Origin: Baylisascaris procyonis
Taxonomy: Eukaryota; Nematoda; Chromadorea; Rhabditida; Ascarididae
DNA: 64,000 bases
Assembly (NCBI GenBank): GCA_037389465.1
Contig: JAZARR010000197.1
Coordinates: forward strand, 5,690,501 to 5,754,500
Direction: 5' to 3'
The notes beneath the pieces were generated by a model. The model had not been told where the DNA came from, did not search any database, and saw only the letters and a list, made by a program, of their open reading frames with translations. A program made the position numbers and the translations under genes. Shown here piece by piece: positions 46,466-59,098 of the stretch; position 1 is the first letter of the stretch, and the number at the start of each line of letters is the position of its first letter.

Positions 46466-47362
46466 TTGACGTAACAAAACGTGCTTAACAAACGAGGGAA
46501 TAGACGATAGAATGTGCATGCTATGCGCCACTGTGATCGCTATGCTTGCATTAGATTCAAAATAAACATTTTCTGGCGTCTAATTTCGATATGAAATCTT
46601 TGATTGCATAATGCTTTGTTTCAATCGGCGGCATGATCATAAAAATATCTGAATTAATAGATTTTCCTTCTGATGTTATCAGCTTATCAGCATATGTCGA
46701 AGTTAAAGCCATTGGGGATTTCTGAAGTACTTTTTTCTCATCTTTGTTTAACGTTCGCATCGAATCTCACCGAAGTTTAAATTGCTCTAATGAAGGATTT
46801 AATGCCTCACTTGTTTTGACTTGTTAGCAAATTTATCGACTACACTACCTTCTCAAGTTTCAAAGCTCTTCTTCGCCGTTTTCAAGGAGGTCATCGAGTT
46901 ATGGCTTAGAGTGTAGTTGCCAATCTCTGCGGTTGTATTTAATACTTTTGTAGTTTGTGTCTGTCTTCGTTGTCAAACCTAGCTAGTTTGGCGTCTTATT
47001 GTTGTTGCCTTTTCTCATCTGTCTATTTGTAAGGCTTTCACTTGTCCGTGTCTTTCGCAATTGGAAATCCCTCCTGCTTAAATGAAATGCTTTACGTCGT
47101 CATTTTCAAGTGTTTTCCAAATTTCTGCTGAATATTTTGTCATTCCATTTCCAATTTGCAATTCTTGAAAAGAGTTTCTTTGTGCAAGTCACTATCTCTC
47201 ACTCTAAACGCTTAGCAGCTTCTTAAATTGCTACACTATTTTATCATCATGTCACACTATCATGTTCATTCGAGTCGTAATTATTCTTACCTTTAATATT
47301 TAATTGCATCAAGACAGCTTCCTAACTAACGCCTTTTTTATTTCAAATATGTGGGAATAGGT

Positions 47363-47384
47363 GGTTCAGTTACCCAAGTTTGAG
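47363..47384 (+). other. SL1 spliced-leader-like sequence without splice donor
   Basis: Matches the 22-nt nematode SL1 leader at 20 positions, including the entire 3' part TTACCCAAGTTTGAG; the differences are at leader positions 5 (T to C) and 7 (A to G). The following bases are ATTCGG rather than the GT donor required in an SL RNA gene, and no Sm site follows at the usual distance. It is therefore an SL pseudogene or the 5' end of a reverse-transcribed trans-spliced mRNA. Confidence 0.6.
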
Positions 47385-50300
47385 ATTCGGTGGGCAAGTT
47401 TAGGTGAAGTGAAGAGAAACAAGAAGGATACAGATGCTCGCGTGAAGAAAAACATGGTGGAACAATTTCAATTACATAGGCGGCCAAGTGACAAAATAAA
47501 TAGGCGAATGAGGAAGATCGATTTTTCAACAATGCTCAATATAATAAAATCCGGTTGTATCGTTTCTATCGTTTCTATGACCTTAAAAAAAATGTTTGAT
47601 TTGTTGTATCCAATTCTATTCTTCTATCTCAATTTTCAGAAATCTGTTGCAGTTTCTTATAATACAATACATGCAGTACAATACGTCACGGTATAATACT
47701 ATACTATACTATCTTATAATCTAAGGTAGTACAGTGTAGTAATATGTTGCACTATATAGTTTATTCAGCGCAGAAAACATCGCTTCAAGGGACTATAGCG
47801 TGTTCAATTCTCATTACCTCATCTTGATAGCGTATTTATCGATCCAGCTTATAAAAGTGCTTTTAACTGCGTATTTGATTTATTAGGAAATCTAACAAAA
47901 ACTTAAGGCATCTTTTAATGGATTAGTTTTAAAGCGTTCTTTCAATGCTGCACTTTAGATGTTGTTTTCCGCAATGGAGCTCATTAATCCATTTGGTATA
48001 AGCTCACTCTATATGAATTTCCTTATTACTTAATATGCTCCTACCTTCATGAGTGGTTGAACCTCATCGATATTTGCATATAATCGCCACTCAGCACACT
48101 ATTCAACCTTAGTAATTAAGGAATTCATTATGTTGTTTGATAAGAAATTGATAATCGTGTAATTGAGTCGATGCTTCTCGACCCCGCTATTAATGTGTGA
48201 GAAATACCTTTTTCATTTGCACCAGTTTTTTTTTTCTCAAATAAAGCCGAAAACCTTCGAAACCTTGCTGAATAAGAGACGATATGTCTAGCGTGTGTCT
48301 GTTGCTATGTTTGTCTAGAGCTCAAAATGAGCCTATTTTATGTGACACCGTCAAAAACAAAATCATTTTCATGCATTCTTTGCAATATTTTCCATTATTT
48401 TCTTTGTTAAGCCGCATTCAAAATAGGCTATAATATTTATGGCTTCTTAGGCTTTTTGTTAGCCGAACACTGAAGAAAATTTCTTACTCAGAAGATCATT
48501 GTTAGTATTTCTCTAAGTGCTGTCAGCTCATTGTCATCAATTTTTAATTGATAATAACAAAAAATTATCACGCCCATAGTACTGAAAGGCTCTCTTCATT
48601 ACTTTCTTTTCCTTCTAGTTTAATAAACTTTTGGCTTAGTTTATCAAAACGTAGCCATTGTATTTTTATTAGTTTTCAATATTCCATGTGCACAAGCTTG
48701 TGGTTGTACTATTTCGTCAAATACGGTAAGAATTCAAAAAAAGCTGTATTCATTCCTAATGTATCAGTTGACAGTTACGCTTGTAAATAGCAGCAGTTTT
48801 TTTTTTTTTTTTTGAAATTTTGCGCAATCCTCAATCTTATATGGACATTGAACGGCTGAAAATGGATATTTTCTCACGCTCATTGATAGCATTCGGTTGG
48901 TACGATAGAAAGTTTAAAATTTTTTTACTTTTGAAACAATTTAGCGATTATGACATTAGTAAAAAATTAGAGTAGATAAGACCTAACGAAAATCATTTTA
49001 GCCACTCTCAGAATAGATATTTTTCGCTACGGTTATTCAAAGAAATTATTGACGAATGATAAAAATTGATAAAGTAAAGCCGATATAGTGCATTTTTCAA
49101 GACTTAGAGAAGTGATTTCTACAGCAGATTGTATGATCGATGAATATGATTTTCTTTAGCATTTGGAGGATGCAGAATTTGACTTATCTAATTCTGCTAC
49201 GAATCCATTGCAACTTATAAAATTAAATGCCATCATGGTACGTTCATTATTTTGATGAATATATTAGGAGGTGGGGGAATTTTTCGAATAACAATGCACT
49301 TATAATAAATAATAAAAATATATTTATTTAATCACTTTCGATAGATACTTAAATATTACCCAAGATAACAACAGTAAGGCGTTGAAAACGAACAGAGTTT
49401 ACACATTGAAAAGTGTTTGCTTTAATCATTTTGATGTATGAGAGAGGCTATCAACAACATGTATTGCAATAAAACACTCAAATTAATTTGCATAAAATTT
49501 ATGTAAAATTTTTATAAATTTTTTTAAAAAACTTCTATAAAATTCCAAAGCTGAACTGTATTCTAATGTTACCAATTTTTTAATATGCATTGTTTACAAC
49601 TCAGTGTGCAAATAGGTGGTGAGAGAGCACAGATAGAAGTGATAATTTATTATTATATTTTATTTTTATTATAGACTTATTATTTATTAGTATTTCTCAT
49701 TCATATTATAGTCACCATTGTAGACTTTAATAAATATAATCGATCGCACCATTTTACATCCACTTTTGAAATTTTCTTTCGCATAAACATTTTGCATTAA
49801 ACAAAATATATTTATCGATACTAATTATAAAAAATTGTGCCACTGAGAAAAATCGAAATCGTAGAGGATTTGAACTCTTCGTATGATCTTCCTATACCTT
49901 GCATTTCCTGTGCAAGAAAAGTTCCGTTCAAAAATTTAAGAATCTCTCAGTAATTTTGATAGTCTATGTGATAAAATGGGAACGATAAAAAGTGGACAAA
50001 AAAAAACCGCAGGATCATTTCAGCTGTCTTCTGGAATTTTTTCAACGCTTGATTACATAATAATCCCAGTGACGCTTCAAGATCTAACCTGCACTAGTAA
50101 CCCTTCGTAAAAATTCAATTTTTCCCATTACATGAGAGTAAGCGCTCCGATTTGCCATGAAATAATCTTAAAAGACTTGAATTCTTATCCGTATAGAAAC
50201 CATTTTGCCGACTACAAAAAAAAAATTTTTCATTTCATCCGATGCATAAAATTCTTCGTGTATTTAGGTGAACATTTAGCGCGTTGAATAGTATTCTCGC

Positions 50301-51308
50301 ATGCTATTTAAAACAGTTTGCGCGCGACTTTCGTAAGTTTTCCCAAGTGATTTCACAGTGCAATCGTTTCTTCCTTTCATTTTCATGCGAACGTTTATGT
50401 TTCTCGGAAGCGCTTTCGCTTGCGAAAATGGTCGTAAGATTATTCGGCTAGAGCGAAAATATTTGCAAAAAATTGGATATTTCCACAGGCGGCGAAAATG
50501 TTTTTGGATGCTCACTTGTCTCTGTGATTGGTGATTTCTCTCCTTCGAGCGATGTCTTATTAATTTCTTAGATCCGGCTTGCTGCACATGAATTAGTTAT
50601 CCATCGTCAGAGGGTAATGAAATAGTGGCTGGCATTGGTAGCGATGTGAAGAGGAACAGATGCAAAGCTGATGATTATCACTGAAAGAGAAACACATATT
50701 TCGCGATGAAAAAGCTTTACCACTTGAATTCAAACTAAAACAGAGGTACAAAGTATGTGTAAACCATGAATTAACGCATGAAGACCGCAGAAATAGCAAT
50801 AAAGTGGCAAAAAATCTCCTTCACTGAAGCAGTGAAGGGATGGTGGGGTGACGGGGAGAGGAGATGATCTCAGAAATTACAGGTTGAACAACTATGCTAG
50901 ATATGAGTGAAAAAAACCGTCAAACCGAAATCATCGATGATATTCAAGTTCAATACTTCAACACTTTTTTATGAATCCACCTAAAATGTTCGTAATAATC
51001 AAATGGATGGTCGCTATGGTTCTCCTGCAAACAGCTCCGCAAATATCCCAATCTGTAGTAAATTTTATCTATCGTCCTGCACTTGCTTATGATAGCCTAT
51101 TTTTTGTCATTCCACCAAAATTTTAATAAGACAATGTCCTTTTCCTTATTATTCGTTATGTCAATAAATATATTAAAAATATTTTTTTAATAATTGAATA
51201 ATCCGCCTTATTGCTTTATGAATTTTATAATAATTCACCTCCACATAAATATTTCGTAAAAACTACATATAAAAATATAAATATATAAATTCATAAATAT
51301 GTAAGTAC

Positions 51309-51362
51309 ATAAATAAATAAATAAACAAATAAATAAATAAATAAACAAATATATATATATAT

Positions 51363-51418
<56 letters not shown>
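51309..51418. repeat. Compound (AAAT)n/(TA)n microsatellite
   Basis: AAAT/AAAC units run to about 51350, followed by TA dinucleotides to 51418 with ACATAC interruptions. Confidence 0.93.
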
Positions 51419-51423
<5 letters not shown>

Positions 51424-54400
51424 TAAAAAAGTCGTTGAAAATCTAAAAGACGCCGAAAATCATATTGCTCATTTTGCAGATCGCTAGTTTCGAAAAACAT
51501 GCCGCATTTCTGCGTTTATATCCCTTCCTTCCATTAGACTTCATTTCTTTAATAGTCGTCTTTTTAGAAAATTTAAAAGCACTTTCCTCCCCTCCCGCCC
51601 CTCCTAATATTCGCAGATAAGCGCATTGGCCACGAAAAGACATAAATTTAATCCATTATATGGCTGACATATCCATGAGCTGAGTTCTCAAAATATGCAG
51701 GAAAATTGATATACGAAAAGATCATAGTCGTAAGAATATCAAACTTTATGCGAAAGCATGCCATCTCAACAATTTTCATTGAACATATGTCCGTACCATG
51801 GAATTTTTTCTCTTAAATATATTCGAGTTCAGAGATGTGTAGAATAATGGAATTTATTGTAATCGGAACGATAGAATACCCTATTCGAATAAAACATACT
51901 ATTGCTAATGGTGTTTTAGTGGAATATATCGTCGAATGAAAGGCCTCCAAAACCATCAACGAAGGGAGCCAAAAAGACTCTAAAATCAACCTTGCACTAC
52001 AATTTCTAAATGATTATTTGACATAAATTAATCCAATTTTTGATATATTACCTAATCAGATACTTAATTGAATGCGCTGCCAGAAGCGCCATTTTTCCAT
52101 AAGTATATCTTTTGTGCAATTTTTATTCAAAAGTTTTGAATTGGTCTGATCGTAGTAATGACTAAGTGGTTCTTAGATGTACAATTCTTTAATAAAATAT
52201 TAGTGCAGTGTTCTAGTGTTGTCAATCTATACATATCATATGAAATAATCTTTGAGAGACTATCAAGTAGAGTGCGCGTTGAATATGATATATGACGATT
52301 ACCTATCGGCTGAATTATTTACTCTTTTCGATAGCATTCCTTTTACGCTCTTTGAAATGTTGCTACCCTCTAACAAATTGTCGTCGTTTGAACCGTATCC
52401 TTCGCAGCTATTTCGTTTCCTTGAATTGTATCCTTGAATCATTTCGTTTTTTTTTCGTCATTCATAGGCCCAATTTGTTTGCTTTTTTTGTCTGCGTTTG
52501 TTCACAGTGAGCGTTTTCAACAGCACCCTATAGAAATCAAGAAAAAAAAATGAAATTTGCAATGTCTAATCGATAACTGAGAAATGATCGGTAAAACATC
52601 TCATAAGATTTCAATATTAAATTCAATTTTGATCTGATTAACTATTATATGAAAATCTTAGTAATTTGTCGAAGATTGAGCAATCGTCGAGGAATTTATG
52701 CAAATCGGATGCAATATTCTTTTTATTTTAACCAGAGTTTTGTTTCGAAAATGTCCATACAATTAAATTTGATCCAAGCGAGAAGTGGTCAAGAGCCCTG
52801 CAACCTTTAATCGATTGACATGGGTGCATTTACCTCTCCACAAGATGATTCAGCATCGATTGTTCGATGTGGTCATGGATGCTGCCCATCTAAACCCATA
52901 TTGATCGTCTACTGATCGTTACTAAAGGATACAAATCAAAAATTGAGAAGCCAAACTCTTTAGCTCATTTGAATTTTCAATGGGCATTCGTTGTTATTAG
53001 AACATTCCTAAACGCCATTTAGTTCGACAAATGCTTGTATTCCTATTAACTGTCAAAAATGATATGGCATTCGGGGTTTAATTCTTAAAATAAAGTGCTG
53101 GCATGAAAGACTCTCTAAGTTAATGAGTGCTTTCAGCATCATTCCGGAGGGCAGGGTATGTATGGACTTCGATAAGATTGGAGAAGAATAAAGTAAATTC
53201 TATGTCCTCATAATTTCAATCAGTCCTGGATTTTGCAATCATTTTCCCAGTAAGCAATGTTTAAAGAAAGGATTTGTCACGTTGTCCGAAGACAGTACTC
53301 TTTTCGCAATTGTATACTTCTAGTGTAACAAGCCGACCAATGAGCACAGTCAACCAAAAATCGAGCAATGTTCGGCAAGAAATGATGCATGCTTAATGAG
53401 CTATTCCTCCCTCTTATATTGAATAAGTTGTATTTCTTTAAGCACCTAAAAATGGTCCATTTAAAAAGTGACGCCAAATATTGAAATAGTAAGAACGTTT
53501 ACGTAAATTAAGGTGACATTTGTGATGTTGACAAATCGCATCCAGCAATTTTTACGCCTTCGCTTTCTCCACGATTTCACTTCTTCATTATTCTCACCCC
53601 CATTCCGTTTCTATTTTTGGAATTGATTTTCAATTTCAGAGTCAAATAGAAGGAATAATATGTTTTAGATATAGCGTTATAAATCATTATTAATAATTTT
53701 ATAAAAATTTTTCATAGTTTTCATAGCATTTTAATAACGGCTTTATATCAATATCACGAAGAAAAATGACGATTATTGCAAAACTATAGGAAAAACGTCG
53801 AAAAAAAAAACGCTTTAATAATTTAAAACTGCTTTCCGATCGTATCTTCCATTTACACTTTAAAAAAAAATTGTATTTTTATAGGGAAAATTTTTGATCG
53901 CTAGCAATTATTCTAATCAAACTTTCACAACTTTCTTCTTTTTTCTTCACTCAGTGGAAGTAACGTTCTCAAAGGACAAATAAAGTGAAAGTGAAGCGCT
54001 GTCTTCTCACAAATAAGTGAGTGCACTCAATATTTTCCCATTAAAATAGTGCTCACAACGAGTGCAAATGTCTGTCTGTACGGAGGAGAGCATGTCTGAC
54101 CTTTGTCAACAGAACATCGTTTACCCGATGACATAATACAATCGTAGACACTCTCAAGATTCATTTACCTTCATTTGCCCTCAAATCGTTCACTTTTATG
54201 TTTACTCTTCCAATATTTTTTTCAGATGCCGTTCTTATTCTATACCTGGATTGCCCTTCGCTACTGGCTAGATAATCCTACATATATCGACTACTATGAT
54301 GAGTTTTGAAGTCGTGGAGTGTATGTGATTTTTTAAGAAAATTTGTTGCTACATTTACATAAAAAACATTCCCATATATTACAAAAGTTCCAACGGGGAG

Positions 54401-55693
54401 AGTTAGTACCACATGAATACGAATATGCCTAAAAAGAATAATGCTTGAAAATCCATCAGTTAACACAGACCACAGGAAGTTTCTTTTCGCTTCAAAAAAA
54501 TGCATGAAAATTTGCGTATTTACTAGATTGCTCGTTGATTCCAAACTACCATTTAGGGAGTTGCATTAAATATTTCATAAAGAACGAATTAAAACTTTTG
54601 ACGTTCAATTTTTATTCGAGACGAAATATTCACTTCGCTTCGAAAATCGTTGGTATTTTCTAGATTCATTTTCTATTGCACATAATTTGTATTTTATTGG
54701 AGCGATTTGCTTTGATAAATTTGCTATGCAAAAGTGCATTATGAGGACATTGGAATGTGAGCGTCCATTTATCTGCCTATTCGGCTGTCTCTGATTAGGC
54801 AAGAGTGAGGGCAGAGTGCGAATTTCTGTGAAATTCACATCTTACAACGACCAATTGTAGCACATTTCGTGTTCACCTATGAATATAGAAAGAAGCTACA
54901 AGCATAGCGAGAATTATTTGCGTTTTCCACCGGTCGGGTTCTCACTTCAGCCGAAATCGGAGGAAAAGGAAACTTTTCCATCGACGGGAGATGGAAATTG
55001 AAAGGGTGTTATGCACACAGTGTTATGCATTCCAATTTTTCTTGGTAGTTTTTGAGAGTGGTTGGTCAAGTGAAGGGAATGGAAAAACGCATATTGCACC
55101 AATTGCTTGGTGGCTTTGCCATCCGTTTAATGCTTCAAATCTCAGATCCAGAGGTTTATATCAATTTTTTCTCAACAACTATGCAAGTCCGACGGATCGC
55201 TTCTAATCATTGATGCCTTATTCGCTAGCATAACTACACAAAAGCGCTCTCATAGAAGCCAAAGTAAGTGTTTATTGAAAATAGATTCGGAACTCATCGT
55301 TTTCATTCGAATACACACTAAAGAATTTCAATATTGTCAATGAGCTGGTGGTATAATTGCTCAAATATTCCTTTTTTATAAAAAAAAAAAAATAAAATAA
55401 TGCATATTCAATATCGTTATTTCTTTTTTATCGATCAATTTCTTTCAACTCAAATGTAACAATGAGTCAATACACTTTTATATTTCCGCTGAAAAGATAA
55501 TACGTAATTCGCGTCAAGGTCATTTAGGTATCTTCAATTTGTGCAGCCATCACAACGAATAGATTGCGTCTTTGTGTAATTATATGTTTAGAGATGCGCT
55601 AAGACATAAATTTTCCCATTCCAACTTAAAAGTAATTCATATTTTATCATTCTTTAGATGATGTTTATTGTTACTACTGTTGATGTGTTTTTA

Positions 55694-55696
<3 letters not shown>

Positions 55697-55744
<48 letters not shown>

Positions 55745-55768
55745 TTATTTATTTATTTATTTATTTAT
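55697..55768. repeat. Compound (AT)n/(TTTA)n microsatellite
   Basis: AT dinucleotides from 55697 to 55740, then TTAT tetranucleotides to 55768. Confidence 0.95.
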
Positions 55769-58700
55769 CGTTGCAATTTATACGGATAAATGTTAACGAA
55801 AACTTTTAATTCCATTCCTTATCATTAATTTCATTCATTAATTCCATTATTCCGTTATCTCACCCCCCTCCCCCTCAATTCAGTTTTCATCTCATTACTA
55901 AATATTCTTTATTCGAATATTTTCAAAGGTTTTTGTAAATTTACATTTGCAAAACATATCATAAATATTACATCTCTGCTTGCGTATATGAGTGATTGTC
56001 TATCTATTTGCTCTATGATACCTTCAAATTGTGAATCATTGAAGTTGTGAGCACATAATTTAGCGTATATAATCTAGCCATCATAAAGAAAAACATACTC
56101 CATTTTTATTCATAGATTTCTTGAATTTGGAAGATAATTTACATATTCAATTATGAAAAAAATTTCACAAATTCTTAACTGCTCATCTCATTTAATGTCA
56201 GTCGATTTATGGAAATAGGAACCACTTGCAAGCTTATTTGAGCGACCTGATAAATTAGTGGGTAAAAGTATAATGCAATACCTTATTGATTTTATCTCTT
56301 ATGAAAGAGGTTGGTCAGGTCAGCGAAAGCACATATGGCGCCTAGTCCTTTGACAATGCTCAACTTTTTTGATTTCTCATTATGTTTTTCTCACCTACAT
56401 GCTATTTTTCATATAAAAGCAATTGCATAAGTCGTCAGAGTGACTGTAATAGCTGGCGCGACGACTGCTTCTGCAATCTGCTCAGCCGACCAACCGCTTT
56501 TGCAGATTAGCAACAAATAATAAAAATACTACAAAGTGTATACATATTTTCATGCTACGCAGAGCATTTACACTTTAAGTTAATCGATTATCTACAATAG
56601 CCTCTAACATAAAAACATTTCTTTGCTGCCACACAGCTGTCAGTTGCAAGAGGATCGGTTCTAAAGAACACCTAAAAATATTCATAACTAAATGTTTTCA
56701 AAATTGACGGGCCAACTAGAATGCTGATGCGAGAGATTACTTTATAATGGACGTTTATCAAATATCACAGCTATAGGTTTAGCGATTCCCAACTTGAAAC
56801 TATCAACAGGCAAGCACACATACATATACCTAAATGAACGACTTGGACGTAAGGCGCTTCCTAAGTTTAAAATTGCAAATTGCAATGTATTACTTCGTAC
56901 ACGTAAATTTTGCCTATAAATTTGCATACGCAGCTATAAGAACTGAACCGCCTAAGGAAACCTTTTAAATCTAATGAATCAATTTGCATTTATCCAGTTT
57001 GTTCGATTTTTTATTGTTCCTTTTTTTTGCTACTTAAGCAACCACGTTTTCGTTATGTTAAATGCAATTATGGTTATATTTAATGAGCTAATATACCTAA
57101 ATACTGTGTCTTCATGTGAACAACTTATTGATAGCCTACTATGTAGTACTGCTATTAAATCTGGATAGCTTTTATGATGCTTCACGAAGATTTCAACGGA
57201 TTTTTTTAAAGATTTCCTCGTTATGCACGCATATATTAGATATACGATATTTTGAATATTTAACTGATTACCTGGGATTATTTTTTGTTTGAATTTTTAA
57301 TTTCACCTGATTTTGAATCTGTCTTAAATTATTTGATTAATTTACAGATAACTTTTGATATACTGATAATCTTAAATTGGATGTGCATAATGAATATTTT
57401 AGATACGTATATTCATTGATAACAAATATTCCTATTGTGTCACTATGAAATCTCTCACTAGCTTCACGTAGAAATCAATTGAAAAGTGAACGAAAAATGG
57501 TGATATATGAAGCAATACATTTAAAAAAAAGACTAAAAAATAGCAAATTATTTAATCAGATTCGCCTCTTTAGCGACATTTTATAATGAAAAAAAAAAAA
57601 ATCAATATTTTCATCAAATAATGCTTGAGAAGTAAAAAGAAAGGAGAGAAAAATCATTCATTCAAATGTGCAGAATTACTTTAGAAGTATTTTAGAGCGG
57701 AAAAAATTAGGCGCAATCCGATTTTCCCACATTTTCATAAAACGGAAGCCAAAAAAAAAAAGTACAGATGAAAGAAAAATGCACTTTAAATATTGGTGAC
57801 AGCCTATTATGTGTACTATGAAAGCACTCGAGCGATACGAGAGATATTTAAACAATGAAACTTTATGAGAAAAAAAAACACAAAATTGACAGGAGCATAA
57901 TTTTTGCTTTTCATCTGTCATCTTAGGGCGATATGTCATTAAAATGAATTTTTAGAAATCATTAAACATAATTTCATTTTTTTTTCCAGCCTATTTCCAG
58001 CTTTTTTATTCAACTATTCTACCTAGTTGCATTTTATCTATATTTCAAATGAGAATTGATAGAAGAAAATAAAGCCAACTTTATTGTACTTTAGGGTTTT
58101 CTCTCAAAACCGGATCAATTTTTCTACGTTTCGTTGCCGTCTTCTATTCATCCAATTTGTTTTGCATTTGATAGAACTGATTCTTTAGGAATCGTTCGTT
58201 TGTTATCGTTTTGCCACCTATAGGTTAAGCTCATCAATCTTATTTGCTTTTTTATCAATTTCATTCATCTACTTTGCCGACGCTTATCTGCAACATGCGC
58301 ATCCACTACTCAAAAGTGTTCTTTCTAGGTTGATCATTGTAGATTTTTCTATAAAAATATTTGAGGTTATTATTTTTTTAGACTTTTAATTATAATTTTA
58401 TTTCCGTTTATTATATTTATCAAAAATAATTCGTCTTTGCTTACCAATGGACTCCATGAAGCATATATCAAGAATATATGTTGTATTCATGTACTATTTA
58501 AAAAAATGTATCAGTTGGACACAACGCTGCCACATATATTAGCCTTCTGTTAAAGAAATCGTGTAGGCAGCTGCTTGGACTTTTTTTTTTGGATGTAATA
58601 GGTATTGAATAGCGGCATGTGCATTTGCAAGCATTTGTTAGCTTATTCGTCATTCAAGCACTCACGCAATGAAAGAGAAAAAAAGGAAGACATATTAAGT

Positions 58701-58948
58701 AGAAAAAGAAGAGCAACTAACCTCTATAAATTATTAGCAAACAATAATAAAACGATGAAATAATCGTGCAGAAATAAATCGAATCGAGACTATTGTATTG
58801 AATGTTAGCAGTATTATTTAAGTTGCTTAATAACTTAGTTGAAATTTTATCAAAGATTTATCGATTGATGCAAATTATTGATCGGACTTTTCATTAAAAA
58901 TTTTACAAGTTGAAATATTCGACAACAAAAAGAAATTTTTTTTTCGAG

Positions 58949-59098
58949 AAATTGACGAATAATGTTGACATAATGAGTGAATCATTGCCAACTGTCATCG
59001 ACTATGAGGGAATGAATCATTGTGGCATAGTCGACAAGAAGTTGCAATTGAGTATTGTTGTGGCTCTACACAATGATGACATTACAAATACAAGTTAA
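58949..59098 (+). other. Possible coding exon of unknown gene
   Basis: A T-run followed by TTTTCGAG (an acceptor-like end at 58948) precedes an open segment reading KLTNNVDIMSESLPTVIDYE and KKLQLSIVVALHNDDITNT, which has more balanced composition than the flanks. It can end at a GTTAAG donor (59094) or at the TAA at 59096-59098. Initiation could be at ATG 58973 (MSESLP). No family is recognised and no partner exon was found. It cannot be in-frame coding for the dehydrogenase at 62331, which has its own upstream stop. Confidence 0.25.

Noticed and set aside
49860..49935. Possible class II tRNA on the minus strand (T-arm-like GTTCAAATCC, long variable stem, CTTGCA/TGCAAG stem)
   Set aside because: No D-arm and no acceptor stem, the anticodon loop lacks U33, and the T-stem pairs only with an eight-base loop. 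It is just a small hairpin.
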